64,000 nt of DNA, from contig NZ_OLMK01000013.1 in the NCBI RefSeq assembly GCF_900290235.1, positions 1 to 64,000 of the forward strand, read 5' to 3'. Of the stretch, positions 25,571-34,918 are shown in pieces. How positions within the stretch are numbered: position 1 is the stretch's first letter; every line of letters begins with the position of its first letter. The DNA is from Streptomyces sp. MA5143a. Lineage in GTDB: Bacteria; Actinomycetota; Actinomycetes; Streptomycetales; Streptomycetaceae. The notes under the pieces are model-generated. The model had not been told where the DNA came from. It searched no databases and worked only from the letters and a program-made list of their open reading frames with translations. Position numbers and translations under genes: made by a program.

Positions 25571-26970
25571 GCGCGCCCGTCAACAAGGCACACAAGCCGC
25601 ACGAGATCGTCGAGCGTGCTCTCGAACTGTCCCGGGCCGACGGGTGCGTGGTCATCGCCGACGAGTACTCGACGGCCAACCTGCGCTGGGCGGGCAACGC
25701 GCTGACCACGAACGGGGTCACGCGGGGGCGGTCGGTGACCGTCGTCGCCACGGTCGACGGCAAGGAGGGCACCGCCTCCGGGGTCGTGTCCCGCTCGGCC
25801 GTCACCGCCGAGGAACTGGAGCCGCTGGTACGGGCCGCCGAGGAGGCCGCGCGCGGGGCCGGGCCCGCCGAGGACGCCCAGCCGCTCGTCACGGGCGTGC
25901 AGCCGTCCCCCGACTTCACGGAGCCGCCCGCGGAGACCTCCTCCGCGGTGTTCGCCGACTTCGCCCCGGCGCTCGGCGAGTCCTTCGCACGCGCGCGTGC
26001 GGGCGGCCGCGAGCTGTACGGCTTCGCCAACCACGAGCTGGTCACCAGCTATCTGGGCACCTCGACGGGGCTGCGCCTGCGGCACGACCAGCCGAACGGC
26101 ACGCTGGAGCTCAACGCCAAGTCCCCGGACCGTACGCGCTCGGCGTGGGCGGGCCGCTCCACGCGGGACTTCAAGGACGTCGACCCGGCGGCCCTGGACG
26201 CGGAGCTGGCCGTACGGCTCGGGTGGGCCGAGCGGCGGATCGAGCTGCCCGCCGGACGGTACGAGACGCTGCTGCCGCCGACGGCGGTGGCCGACCTGCT
26301 GATCTACCAGATGTGGTCGGCGTCGGCGCGGGACGCCGCCGAGGGCCGGACCGTGTTCAGCAAGCCCGGTGGCGGCACCCGGATCGGCGAGCGGCTCACC
26401 GACCTGCCGCTGTCGCTGCGCAGCGACCCCTTCGAGCCGGGGCTGGAGTCGGCGCCCTTCGTGCTCGCCCACTCCTCCGGCGGCGACAGCTCCGTGTTCG
26501 ACAACGGGCTGCCGCTGGAGGCGACCGACTGGATCCGCGAGGGCGAGATCGCGCATCTGCCCACCACCCGGCACAGCGCGGGCCTGACCGGTCTGCCGGT
26601 GGTGCCCGCCATCGGCAACCTCATCCTCGACGGCGGTGAGGACCGCTCCCTGGAGGAGATGGTCGCGAACACCGCACGCGGGCTGCTGCTGACCTGCCTG
26701 TGGTACATCCGCGAGGTCGACCCGGCGACGCTGCTGCTGACCGGGCTGACCCGCGACGGCGTCTACCTCGTGGAGAACGGCGAGGTGACGGGCGAGGTCA
26801 ACAACTTCCGGTTCAACGAGTCGCCGGTGGACCTGCTCGGGCGGGCCACCGAGGCGGGGCGCACGGAGAAGACCCTGCCGAGGGAGTGGAGCGACTACTT
26901 CACCAGGGCGGCCACCCCCGCGCTGCGGGTGCCGGATTTCAATATGAGCTCTGTCAGCCAGGGCGTATAA
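25567..26970 (+). CDS. tldE: TldE/PmbA subunit
   Basis: This 467-aa non-catalytic partner of TldD carries the same overall fold but no HExxxH motif. Family blocks are [30 protein letters not shown] and [16 protein letters not shown] text near the end. The two subunits form the active protease in the cytoplasm. ATG 25567 overlaps the tldD stop. The short word GCACGCGCGCGTGC occurs in both tld genes and reflects Ala-Arg-Ala codons. Confidence 0.93.
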   Translation: MSAPVNKAHKPHEIVERALELSRADGCVVIADEYSTANLRWAGNALTTNGVTRGRSVTVVATVDGKEGTASGVVSRSAVTAEELEPLVRAAEEAARGAGPAEDAQPLVTGVQPSPDFTEPPAETSSAVFADFAPALGESFARARAGGRELYGFANHELVTSYLGTSTGLRLRHDQPNGTLELNAKSPDRTRSAWAGRSTRDFKDVDPAALDAELAVRLGWAERRIELPAGRYETLLPPTAVADLLIYQMWSASARDAAEGRTVFSKPGGGTRIGERLTDLPLSLRSDPFEPGLESAPFVLAHSSGGDSSVFDNGLPLEATDWIREGEIAHLPTTRHSAGLTGLPVVPAIGNLILDGGEDRSLEEMVANTARGLLLTCLWYIREVDPATLLLTGLTRDGVYLVENGEVTGEVNNFRFNESPVDLLGRATEAGRTEKTLPREWSDYFTRAATPALRVPDFNMSSVSQGV

Positions 26971-27046
26971 CCTCGTAGTCGTTCGTGGTCGGCCGCCCCT
27001 CGGCCGCCGGCCACCATCCGAAGATCATCGAGGAGACACGAGAACC

Positions 27047-28315
27047 GTGACGGACATCGTCGACGAGCTGAAGTGGCGGGGGCTGTTCTCCCTGTCCACC
27101 GACGAGGACGCTTTGCGCAAGGCTCTCGCGGACGGTCCCGTCACGTTCTATTGCGGTTTCGACCCGACCGCGCCGTCCCTGCACGTCGGGCACCTGGTGC
27201 AGGTGCTCACCGTGCGCCGGCTCCAGCAGGCCGGTCACCGGCCGCTGGCGCTGGTGGGCGGTGCGACGGGTCTGATCGGCGACCCCCGCCCCACGGCGGA
27301 GCGCACGCTCAACGACCCGGAGACGGTGGCCGGCTGGGTCGGCAGGCTGCGCGCCCAGATCGAGCCGTTCCTGTCCTTCGAGGGTGAGAACGCGGCCGTC
27401 ATGGTCAACAACCTCGACTGGACCGAGGGGCTGTCCGCGATCGAGTTCCTGCGGGACATCGGCAAGCACTTCCGCGTCAACAAGATGCTGACGAAGGACT
27501 CCGTGGCCCGCCGCCTGGAGTCCGACCAGGGCATCAGCTACACCGAGTTCAGCTACCAGATCCTCCAGGGCATGGACTTCCTCCAGCTCTACCGGAGGTA
27601 CGGCTGCACGCTCCAGCAGGGCGGCAGCGACCAGTGGGGCAACCTCACGGCCGGCCTGGACCTGATCCACCGGCTGGAGCCGGGCGCCGAGGTGCACGCG
27701 CTGGCGACGCCGCTGATGACCAAGGCGGACGGCACCAAGTTCGGCAAGACCGAGGGCGGCGCCGTCTGGCTCGACCCGGAGATGACGACGCCGTACGCGT
27801 TCTACCAGTTCTGGCTGAACGTGGACGACCGGGACATCACCCGGTACATGCGCATCCTGTCCTTCAGGTCCCGTGCGGAGCTGGAGGAGCTGGAGCGGCA
27901 GACGGAGGAGCGGCCGCAGGCCCGTGCCGCGCAGCGCGCGCTGGCCGAGGAGCTGACGACGCTGGTGCACGGGGCCGATCAGACGGCCGCGGTGATCGCC
28001 GCGTCGAAGGCGCTGTTCGGCCAGGGTGAGCTGGCGGAGCTGGACGAGCGGACGCTGGCCGCGGCCCTGTCCGAGGTGCCGCACGTCAAGGTGGCCGAGC
28101 TGGCGCCGGTCGTGGACCTCTTCGCCGAGGTCGGCCTGGTGCCCAGCAAGTCCGCGGGGCGGCGCACTGTGAAGGAGGGCGGGGCGTACGTGAACAACGT
28201 GAAGGTCACCGCCGAGGACGCCGTGCCGACGGCGGAGGACCTCATCCACGGGCGGTGGCTGGTGCTGCGGCGTGGGAAGAAGAACCTGGCCGCCGTCGAG
28301 GTGACCGGGGCCTGA
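27047..28315 (+). CDS. tyrS: tyrosyl-tRNA synthetase
   Basis: This 422-aa class I synthetase charges tRNA-Tyr. It has the HIGH-type motif PSLHVGHL after YCGFDPTA, the KMSKS-type KFGKTEGG, and a C-terminal S4 RNA-binding domain ([18 protein letters not shown]). The length is that of the TyrRS group in which bacteria share KFGKT. GTG 27047 follows GAGGAG. Only 76 bp separate it from tldE, so read-through is possible. No T-box leader is seen. A strong nested terminator follows. Confidence 0.96.
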   Translation: MTDIVDELKWRGLFSLSTDEDALRKALADGPVTFYCGFDPTAPSLHVGHLVQVLTVRRLQQAGHRPLALVGGATGLIGDPRPTAERTLNDPETVAGWVGRLRAQIEPFLSFEGENAAVMVNNLDWTEGLSAIEFLRDIGKHFRVNKMLTKDSVARRLESDQGISYTEFSYQILQGMDFLQLYRRYGCTLQQGGSDQWGNLTAGLDLIHRLEPGAEVHALATPLMTKADGTKFGKTEGGAVWLDPEMTTPYAFYQFWLNVDDRDITRYMRILSFRSRAELEELERQTEERPQARAAQRALAEELTTLVHGADQTAAVIAASKALFGQGELAELDERTLAAALSEVPHVKVAELAPVVDLFAEVGLVPSKSAGRRTVKEGGAYVNNVKVTAEDAVPTAEDLIHGRWLVLRRGKKNLAAVEVTGA

Positions 28316-28320
28316 AGCTG

Positions 28321-28373
28321 AGGGGCGTGGGGGCGGAGCGACCGCGGGGTCGCTCGGCCTTCACGCCCCTTTT
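28321..28373 (+). terminator. nested terminator after tyrS
   Basis: Outer arms AGGGGCGTG (28321-28329) and CACGCCCCT (28362-28370) enclose an inner 8-bp hairpin GAGCGACC/GGTCGCTC (28336-28355). The structure ends in TTTT. Confidence 0.85.
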
Positions 28374-28390
28374 CGCGCGGCGGGCGTCTC

Positions 28391-28669
28391 TCAGGCTTGG
28401 TGTTTCCTCTTGCCCACCGTCGACATGTAGAGGCTGTCACCCAGGTACACGATGGCCACCGCGGCGACCACCTGGAAGATGTGGCGGCTCCAGTCGATGC
28501 CCTTGGTCTCCTCGACACCGAAGCCCCGCGCGATGGCGTTGCCGACGACGGCGCCCAGCATGCCGAAGATCGTCGTCAGCCAGAGCGGGCTGTGCTGCTT
28601 GCCCGGAATGATCGCCTTGGCCAGCAGGCCCAGCACGAGGCCCACGATGATCGCCCACAACCAGCCCAT
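28391..28669 (-). CDS. GlsB/YeaQ/YmgE-family membrane protein
   Basis: This 92-aa protein has three transmembrane segments and the repeated Gly motif of the transglycosylase-associated family: GLVLGLLAKAIIPGK, then GMLGAVVGN. Members are induced by stress, but their biochemical role is unknown. A charged loop (GVEETKGIDW) and a C-terminal extension (YMSTVGKRKHQA) follow. It is monocistronic, with an AGGAGG-type ribosome site upstream. The gene is convergent with tyrS. Confidence 0.92.
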   Translation of the reverse strand: MGWLWAIIVGLVLGLLAKAIIPGKQHSPLWLTTIFGMLGAVVGNAIARGFGVEETKGIDWSRHIFQVVAAVAIVYLGDSLYMSTVGKRKHQA

Positions 28670-28916
28670 GGCTGCCTCCTCGTACGGCTCGACGTGAGCT
28701 GTACGGCCAGTGTCGGCCCGCCTCCTCTACGCCGCATGTCGGGCGGTGCCCTACGCGGGGCGGCGCATTTCGTCCCGTCCTGTCGGCAGGAGACCCGGTC
28801 TCCCAGGCGGCGCAGGCGCGGCGTACCGTGGACAGGGACCGGCCCGCCGTGCACCGTGCGGGACCGGCAGGACAACGGGCCGGGGAGCGTCCGATACAGG
28901 CGGGTGGTGGAACGCG

Positions 28917-29303
28917 ATGCGGAAGCAGAGCAATGTCGAGGTCTTCCGGATCACCGGCGCCCGGCAGGGACTCGCCGACGACGTCCGGGGCAGGCAGCGG
29001 CGCTATGTCATCTCGATGTCGGTCCGCACGCTCGCGGTGATCGCCGCGGCGGTCCTCTGGAACGTCGAACGGCACGTCGCGATCGTCGCACTGGTGCTCG
29101 GAATGGTCCTGCCGTACATCGCCGTGGTGATCGCCAACGCGGGCCGGGAGAACGCACCCTCGCTGCCGTCGACGTTCATCGCCCCGCCGGTGCGGCCGAT
29201 GATCACGCCGCCCCCCGCCGAGGGGTCCGCGGAATCCTTCTCGGAAGACGACCCGGCGGACTCCGCGGGCCGTCACCGCAGTGAGCCGCGCGAGCGGGCC
29301 TGA
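28917..29303 (+). CDS. DUF3099-type membrane protein
   Basis: This 128-aa protein has an N-terminal cytoplasmic segment (EVFRITGARQGLADDVRGRQ) and two membrane helices (about 34-52 and 58-75). A Pro/Ser/acidic C-terminal tail follows. The N-terminal VFRITGAR...D...R..RY pattern is the DUF3099 signature of actinobacteria, function unknown. ATG 28917 is preceded only weakly by GGTGG. It is divergent from the GlsB gene. Confidence 0.82.
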   Translation: MRKQSNVEVFRITGARQGLADDVRGRQRRYVISMSVRTLAVIAAAVLWNVERHVAIVALVLGMVLPYIAVVIANAGRENAPSLPSTFIAPPVRPMITPPPAEGSAESFSEDDPADSAGRHRSEPRERA

Positions 29304-29415
29304 GCACCGGGGAGCCGCTCGAAGCGGAATCCCTCCGACCACGAACCTCAAGAAAAGCTCAGATCAATCATGTAGTTCCTGTGCCGGGCAGAGGCTTACC
29401 CGTGACATACTTCGT

Positions 29416-29491
29416 ACGCGCTCCGCATCCCCCGTCGGAGCGACAGACCGACGCCGGGCAGCTCCCCCCGTGGCTGCTCGGCGTCGCCTTT
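29416..29491 (+). ncRNA. 6C-like small RNA with two C-rich hairpins
   Basis: The first hairpin CGCTCCG/CGGAGCG (29419-29425 and 29436-29442) has a loop with five consecutive Cs. The second, GACGCCGGGCAGC/GCTGCTCGGCGTC (29450-29462 and 29473-29485, one G-T pair), has a loop with six Cs and runs into GCCTTTTG. Two hairpins with C-run loops, the second doubling as terminator, define the actinobacterial 6C RNA motif. A CATACT box at 29406-29411 is a candidate -10. In mycobacteria such RNA pairs with G-rich ribosome sites. Targets here are unknown. Confidence 0.75.
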
Positions 29492-29511
29492 TGTGCGACT
29501 AGGGTCGACGG

Positions 29512-29751
29512 GTGAACATCCTCAATGTCCCCGGTTCCGAACCCACCTCTCCCGTGTGCTCAGCCAAGGGCTGTCGTGCCGACGCGGTCTGGGTGCTCGC
29601 CTGGAACAACCCCAAGCTGCACACGCCGGAGCGGCGCAAGACCTGGCTCGCGTGCGAGGAGCACCGGGAGCATCTGTCCCAGTTCCTCGGTGTGCGCGGG
29701 TTCCTCAAGGACGTCGTCACGCTGAAGGAGTGGGAGGACCGCGCCTCGTAG
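29512..29751 (+). CDS. small zinc-finger-like protein of unknown function
   Basis: This 79-aa conserved actinobacterial protein has probable zinc ligands Cys16, Cys21, Cys48 and His51 (VCSAKGC and ACEEHREHL) and a helical C-terminus (FLGVRGFLKDVVTLKEWEDR). Databases sometimes label such proteins 'acetone carboxylase', which I consider an annotation artefact because the size and sequence do not fit. A TAGGGT box six bases before the GTG suggests a leaderless message starting right after the 6C-like RNA's terminator. It is convergent with moaA. Confidence 0.8.
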   Translation: MNILNVPGSEPTSPVCSAKGCRADAVWVLAWNNPKLHTPERRKTWLACEEHREHLSQFLGVRGFLKDVVTLKEWEDRAS

Positions 29752-29762
29752 GCGCGGAGCGC

Positions 29763-30752
29763 TCATCCTCCGATCGCGGACATCGGTCGGTCGGGCTGGA
29801 CGAAGGACGGGTCGTCCAGGCCGGCGCCCGCCTTCTTGCCCCAGGTCGCCAGACGCCAGATGCGGGCGATCTCCTCGTCGGGGGCACCCGAGCGCAGAGC
29901 CGCCCGGAGGTCGGTCTCCTCGCGGGCGAACAGACAGGTGCGGACCTGGCCGTCCGCGGTGAGGCGGGTGCGGTCGCAGGCGGAGCAGAACGGGCGGGTG
30001 ACGGAGGCGATGACGCCCACCCGGTGCGGGCCTCCGTCGACGAGCCAGCGCTCCGCCGGGGCCGAGCCGCGCTCCTCCTGGCCCTCGGGGGTCAGGTCGA
30101 AGCGGGTGCGCAGGGAGGTGAGGATGTCGCCGGCGGTGACCATGCCGTCGCGCTTCCAGCCGTGCTGCGCGTCCAGCGGCATCTGCTCGATGAAACGCAG
30201 CTCGTAGTCGTGCTCGACGGCCCAGGCGAGCAGGTCCGGGGCCTCGTCGTCGTTGAGGCCGGGCATCAGGACCGAGTTGACCTTGACGGGGGTCAGGCCC
30301 GCCTCGCGGGCCGCTTCGAGGCCCTCCAGGACGTCCTTGTGGCGGTCCCGCCGGGTGAGGGTCTTGAAGACGTCGGGGCGCAGGGTGTCCAGGGAGACGT
30401 TCACCCGGTCCAGGCCCACCGCCTTCAGGGCCGTCGCCGTGCGCCTCAGGCCGATGCCGTTGGTGGTGAGGGACATCTGAGGGCGGGGCTCCAGCGCCGC
30501 CACGCGCTCCACGATGCCGACCAGGCCGGGGCGCAGCAGCGGCTCACCGCCGGTGAAGCGGACCTCGGTGATGCCGAGGGAGGTGACGGCTATGTCGATG
30601 AGGCGGACGATCTCGTCGTCCGTGAGCAGGTCGGGCTTGGCGAGCCACTGCAACCCCTCCTCGGGCATGCAGTAGGTGCAGCGCAGATTGCACCGGTCGG
30701 TCAGCGAGACCCTGAGGTCGGTGGCCACTCGGCCATAGGTGTCGATGAGCAC
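29763..30752 (-). CDS. moaA: GTP 3',8-cyclase MoaA
   Basis: This 329-aa radical-SAM enzyme starts molybdenum-cofactor synthesis by rearranging GTP to 3',8-cyclo-7,8-dihydro-GTP. The N-terminal SAM cluster motif CNLRCTYC (Cys21, 25, 28) and the C-terminal second-cluster cysteines (CSACDRTRL and CLF) are present. So is the C-terminal double glycine (SAIGG) needed for activity. It stands alone without other moa genes in the window. The start is GTG 30752. Confidence 0.96.
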   Translation of the reverse strand: MLIDTYGRVATDLRVSLTDRCNLRCTYCMPEEGLQWLAKPDLLTDDEIVRLIDIAVTSLGITEVRFTGGEPLLRPGLVGIVERVAALEPRPQMSLTTNGIGLRRTATALKAVGLDRVNVSLDTLRPDVFKTLTRRDRHKDVLEGLEAAREAGLTPVKVNSVLMPGLNDDEAPDLLAWAVEHDYELRFIEQMPLDAQHGWKRDGMVTAGDILTSLRTRFDLTPEGQEERGSAPAERWLVDGGPHRVGVIASVTRPFCSACDRTRLTADGQVRTCLFAREETDLRAALRSGAPDEEIARIWRLATWGKKAGAGLDDPSFVQPDRPMSAIGG

Positions 30753-30928
30753 GTGGGCCCCCTCCCGCGCCGGATCAGTCGTTCCCTGACACCTGCGAGC
30801 CTACGTGACACCCGTGAGGACATCACAGGCCCGATCCCACGAGACACGGCGAGGGGCCGCCGTAGATCCCTACGACGACCCCTTCGCGACGCGGGCGCGC
30901 ACGCGCGGTGCGGTGGCTCCCGGCGGGG

Positions 30929-32554
30929 CTAGTGCGCGCCGGTGCCGGTGAGGGAGCGGACCTCCAGCTCGGCGTACTTGGCCTCGTCGGGCTTCTCCTT
31001 GGAGAGCACGGTGCCGAGGAAGCCCATGAGGAAGCCGAAGGGGATGGAGATGATGCCGGGGTTCTTCAGCGGGAACCAGTGGAAGTCGGCGTCCGGGAAC
31101 ATCGCCTTCGGGTCGCCGGAGACGACGGGCGAGAACAGCACCAGGCCGACGGCGACGATCAGACCGCCGTAGATCGACCACAGCGCGCCCTGGGTGGTGA
31201 ACCGCTTCCAGAAGAGGCTGTAGAGGATGGTCGGCAGGTTGGCGGAGGCAGCGACCGCGAAGGCGAGGGCGACCAGGCCGGCCACGTTCAGGTCGCGGGC
31301 GAGGGCGCCGAGGCCGATGGAGACGATGCCGATGAAGACGGTCGCCCAGCGGGCCGCGCGGACCTCCTCGGCGCCGGACGCCTTCCCCTTGCGGATGACG
31401 TTGGCGTAGATGTCGTGCGCGAAGGACGACGACGAGGCGAGGGTGAGGCCGGCGACCACGGCGAGGATCGTCGCGAAGGCGACCGCCGAGATCGTCGCGA
31501 GCAGGATCGCGCCCCAGGCCGAGTCGACGCCGCCCAGATGCAGGGCGAGCAGGGGTGCGGCCGTGTTGCCCGACGGGTTGGAGGCGATGATCTCCTTCTG
31601 GTCGATCAGCGCGGCGGCGCCGAAGCCGAGGGCGATGGTCATCAGGTAGAAGCCGCCGATGATGCCGATGGCCCAGTTGACGGACTTACGGGCGGCCTTG
31701 GCGTTGGGCACCGTGTAGAAGCGGATCAGGATGTGCGGCAGGCCGGCGGTGCCGAGGACGAGGGCGATGCCGAGGGAGATGAAGTCCAGCTTGGAGGTGC
31801 CGGTCGCGCCGTACTGGAGGCCGGGCTCCAGGAAGGCGGCGCCCTTGCCGCTGTTCTCGGCGGCGGTGCCGAGCAGATCGGAGATGTTGAAGTTGAACTT
31901 CAGCAGCACCAGGAACGTAATGAGGAGCGTGCCACCGATCAGCAGCACGGCCTTCACCATCTGAACCCAGGTGGTGCCCTTCATTCCGCCGATGGAGACG
32001 TAGACGATCATCAGGACGCCGACGAGGGCGACGATCAGGATCTTGCCGGCGTCGGAGGTGATGCCGAGGAGCAGGGAGACGAGGACGCCAGCGCCCGCCA
32101 TCTGGGCCAGCAGATAGAAGATCGACACGACGATCGTGGACGTGCCGGCGGCGGTGCGCACGGGGCGCTGGCGCATGCGGTACGCGAGGACGTCGCCCAT
32201 GGTGTAGCGGCCGGAGTTCCGCAGGGGCTCGGCGACCAGGAGCAGGGCGACCAGCCAGGCGACCAGGAAGCCGATGGAGTAGAGGAAGCCGTCGTAGCCG
32301 AAGAGGGCGATCGCGCCCGCGATGCCGAGGAACGACGCGGCGGACATGTAGTCGCCGGAGACGGCGAGGCCGTTCTGGAAGGCACTGAACTGGCGGCCGC
32401 CCGCGTAGAAGTCGGCGGCGTCCTTGGTCTGGCGGCCGGCCCAGACGGTGATGGCGAGCGTCGCGAGGACGAACAGCCCGAACAGGGTGATGATGAGCGG
32501 CCGGTGCTCGCTGGCCTCGTTGGCCGCGAGGACTGTCTGCTGAACGGGGCTCAT
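30929..32554 (-). CDS. sodium:solute symporter, ActP/acetate-permease type
   Basis: This 541-aa protein has about 13 membrane helices of the SSS family. Diagnostic blocks are DFYAGGRQFSAFQNGLAVSGDYMSAASFLG near the start and MGDVLAYRMRQRPVR, typical of ActP/YwcA cation-acetate symporters. It would import short carboxylates such as acetate or propionate with sodium. ATG 32554 overlaps the stop of the upstream DUF485 gene by 4 bp, the standard DUF485-actP pairing. The longer upstream reading is a frame shadow of that gene. Confidence 0.93.
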   Translation of the reverse strand: MSPVQQTVLAANEASEHRPLIITLFGLFVLATLAITVWAGRQTKDAADFYAGGRQFSAFQNGLAVSGDYMSAASFLGIAGAIALFGYDGFLYSIGFLVAWLVALLLVAEPLRNSGRYTMGDVLAYRMRQRPVRTAAGTSTIVVSIFYLLAQMAGAGVLVSLLLGITSDAGKILIVALVGVLMIVYVSIGGMKGTTWVQMVKAVLLIGGTLLITFLVLLKFNFNISDLLGTAAENSGKGAAFLEPGLQYGATGTSKLDFISLGIALVLGTAGLPHILIRFYTVPNAKAARKSVNWAIGIIGGFYLMTIALGFGAAALIDQKEIIASNPSGNTAAPLLALHLGGVDSAWGAILLATISAVAFATILAVVAGLTLASSSSFAHDIYANVIRKGKASGAEEVRAARWATVFIGIVSIGLGALARDLNVAGLVALAFAVAASANLPTILYSLFWKRFTTQGALWSIYGGLIVAVGLVLFSPVVSGDPKAMFPDADFHWFPLKNPGIISIPFGFLMGFLGTVLSKEKPDEAKYAELEVRSLTGTGAH

Positions 32555-32907
32555 GCGCCGCCCTCCATCCGGGACTTGATCGCCTCGGCCTTGGGGTCGA
32601 GCTTCGCGGCGGCGTGCCGCGAGTACCACCAGGCGATGAGGAACGTGGTGACGAACTGGGCGATGCCGAGGACGAAGGCGATGTTGACGTTGCCGAGGAG
32701 CCTGGTCCCCATGAAGTCGCCGGCGTAGTTGGAGAGCAGGACGTACAGCAGGTACCAGGCGATGAAGGCGACGGTCAGCGGGAAGGCGAACGACCGGTAG
32801 GAGCGGCGCAGTTCACCGAACTCGGCGCTCTCCTGGACCGCGGTGAACTCCTCGGCCGAGGGGAGATGGTGTTCTGCCTTCGCGGGGGGCGGTGCGTCGG
32901 TTGCCAC
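32551..32907 (-). CDS. DUF485 membrane protein, symporter partner
   Basis: This 118-aa protein has two membrane helices (about 45-65 and 80-102) and the DUF485 signature SAEFGELRRSYRSFAFPLTV. Genes of this family usually precede acetate-type SSS symporters, as here (ATGA overlap), and may be a small subunit. I chose GTG 32907 because GGAGA precedes it and relatives start at ATDAPPP. An ATG at 32994 would add 29 non-conserved residues. Confidence 0.9.
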   Translation of the reverse strand: MATDAPPPAKAEHHLPSAEEFTAVQESAEFGELRRSYRSFAFPLTVAFIAWYLLYVLLSNYAGDFMGTRLLGNVNIAFVLGIAQFVTTFLIAWWYSRHAAAKLDPKAEAIKSRMEGGA

Positions 32908-33295
32908 GGAGTCTCCTCGCGTATCCGCCGCGGTCGCGACGGTGGATGGGGACGATTTCGCCGTCGGATCGGGGGACGGGTCGATTACGGACATCTGGTC
33001 GGCTCTGTTCCTAGCGGTGATGGGGCGCACGATCGTGCTCGGGCTCCCTGCTCAACGTCACGGCGGCACGAGAGGACCGGTTCAACCGTCTGTCGTTCTT
33101 TCGAAAATCGATTCGGCGACGGATCGACACAGGCGTGTCGATAAGGGATACCCCTCTACTTCGCCCGGGGTCTCCTCAAGTCATTGCTGGCCAGGGACGG
33201 CGGGGGATAGCTTCGGGGCGCACCACCAAGTCATGTACCTGCCCAGGCACTCGTGTGCCCTGGGCCGGTTTCTTTGAGGATGATGTGGAGACCCC
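32908..33295. promoter_or_regulatory. 388-bp divergent regulatory region with leader hairpin
   Basis: This gap separates the leftward DUF485-symporter operon from the rightward subtilisin pair. It is less GC-rich around 33080-33200 (CGTTCTTTCGAAAATCGATT). A hairpin CCCAGGCAC (33242-33250) / GTGCCCTGGG (33255-33264, one bulge) followed by TTTCTTT stands 31 bp before the protease start, just upstream of the ribosome site. It could attenuate or stabilise the protease message. No firm -10/-35 was identified and I see no gene. Confidence 0.5.
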
Positions 33296-34831
33296 ATGGC
33301 TCATCTGCGCTCCAGCCGTCGGCTCGCGCTCGCGGTACCGGTCGCTCTCTCGCTGACCGCCTCACTTGGCTTCCTGCCGGGTGTCGCCTCGGCGGCGCCG
33401 CTCGCCGCACCCGCCACCGCGACCGCGACCGTGGAGGGCCCGAACCTCTCGTACGTCGTGAACACCCGCACCGACCGGCGCACCATCGCCTCGGTGGAGA
33501 GGGCGATCGCCGCGGCGGGCGGCAAGGTCGTCGTCACGTACGACCGGATCGGTGTGATCGTCGTCCACTCGACCAACCCCGAGTTCGGCGCGACGATGCG
33601 TGCGACGCGCGGTGTGCAGTCGGCCGGTCTCACCCGTACCGCGCCGCTGGCGCCCGCGGGGACGACGGACGAGGGCGCCGTCGACTTCCTGACGGACGCG
33701 GAGGCCGCGAAGGTGAAGGCCGCCTCGGCCGACATCCCCGACGCCGAGCCCCTCGAGGCCGACCAGTGGGACCTGCGCTCGATCGGCGCCGACAAGGCCG
33801 CGAAGATCAACGACGGCAGCAGGAGGGTCACGGTCGCCGTCATCGACACCGGCGTCGACGACACCCACCCGGACCTCGCGCCGAACTTCTCCAAGTCCCA
33901 GTCGGCGAACTGCGACGGGGGTGTCGCGGACACCAGCGAGGGCGCCTGGCGGCCGTACACCGTGGACGACTACCACGGCACGCACGTGGCCGGTGAGATC
34001 GCCGCGGCCCGCAACGGCATAGGTGTCGCCGGTGTGGCTCCTGGCGTCAAGGTCTCCGCCATCAACGTGACCGACAGGAAGAGCGGTCTGTTCTACGCGG
34101 AGAGCGTCGTCTGCGCGTTCGTGTTCGCCGCCGACCACGGCGTGGAGATCACGAACAACAGCTACTACGTCGACCCGTGGCTCTACAACTGCATGGAGGA
34201 CCCGGACCAGAAGGCCATCGTCGACGCGGTCAACCGGGCCCAGCTGTACGCCCAGAAGAAGGGCACGCTGAACCTGGCGTCGGCGGGCAACTCCAACCAC
34301 GACCTGGCCTCCGACGCGATCGCGGACGCCACCAGCCCCAACGACACCACTCCGGTCCCGCGCACGATCGACCCGAGCGAGTGCTTCGACGTGCCCACCC
34401 AGCTGCCGGGTGCCGTCACGGTGAGCGCGACGGGCGTGAAGAACGAGAAGTCGTACTACTCGACGTACGGCAACGGCGTGGTCGACATCGCGGCGCCGGG
34501 CGGCGACCGCCGTTACCAGCTGCCGGACACCCCGTCGAAGGACGGCCGCATCCTGTCCACGATGCCGGAGGGCAAGTACGGCTTCCTCCAGGGCACGTCG
34601 ATGGCGGCGCCGCACGCCTCCGCCGTGGCCGCGCTGCTGAAGTCCACGCACCCGTGGGCGTCCCCGAAGCAGTTGCAGTGGCTGATGAAGGCCCAGGCCG
34701 ACAAGCAGGCCTGCCCGACGACGTACGACCAGAACGGCGACGGCACGCCGGACGCCGTCTGTGAGGGCGGTCCCCGCGCCAACGGCTTCTACGGGCACGG
34801 CATCGTCAACGCCCTGAAGGCCGTCAAGTAA
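33296..34831 (+). CDS. secreted subtilisin-like serine protease (S8), first of tandem pair
   Basis: This 511-aa exported protease has a signal peptide (residues 1-33, ending VASAAP) and an I9-like pro-domain (about 45-110, YVVNTRTDRR to TAPL). The S8 catalytic domain has Asp184 (IDTGVDDTHPD), His227 (YHGTHVAG), oxyanion Asn in SAGNSN, and Ser435 (GTSMAAPHAS). The C-terminal insert CPTTYDQNGDGTPDAVC contains a calcium-binding-like Asp repeat and a probable disulfide. It is adjacent to a close paralogue. S. coelicolor relatives are developmentally expressed, which suggests a role in aerial growth (inference). Confidence 0.95.
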   Translation: MAHLRSSRRLALAVPVALSLTASLGFLPGVASAAPLAAPATATATVEGPNLSYVVNTRTDRRTIASVERAIAAAGGKVVVTYDRIGVIVVHSTNPEFGATMRATRGVQSAGLTRTAPLAPAGTTDEGAVDFLTDAEAAKVKAASADIPDAEPLEADQWDLRSIGADKAAKINDGSRRVTVAVIDTGVDDTHPDLAPNFSKSQSANCDGGVADTSEGAWRPYTVDDYHGTHVAGEIAAARNGIGVAGVAPGVKVSAINVTDRKSGLFYAESVVCAFVFAADHGVEITNNSYYVDPWLYNCMEDPDQKAIVDAVNRAQLYAQKKGTLNLASAGNSNHDLASDAIADATSPNDTTPVPRTIDPSECFDVPTQLPGAVTVSATGVKNEKSYYSTYGNGVVDIAAPGGDRRYQLPDTPSKDGRILSTMPEGKYGFLQGTSMAAPHASAVAALLKSTHPWASPKQLQWLMKAQADKQACPTTYDQNGDGTPDAVCEGGPRANGFYGHGIVNALKAVK

Positions 34832-34918
34832 CCCAGCACCGGGGCGGACCGGCACCCCGAGGGGAACGGTTCCCGCACAGCTCGTACCGCTCATCACGCG
34901 AAACGAACTGGAGACAGC

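Noticed and set aside
24110..26005. Identical palindrome GCACGCGCGCGTGC in both tldD and tldE, with similar words near 20867 and 39813
   Set aside because: All lie in coding DNA where Ala-Arg-Ala-Arg codons produce this word naturally. The copies are not spaced or oriented in a regular way.
29450..29491. Simple intrinsic terminator rather than an RNA gene
   Set aside because: The upstream hairpin with a second C-run loop and the promoter-like box make a discrete small RNA the better reading. The hairpin probably doubles as its terminator.
29512..29751. 'Acetone carboxylase' as product name
   Set aside because: The 79-aa protein is far too small and has cysteine/histidine zinc-type ligands instead of carboxylase features.
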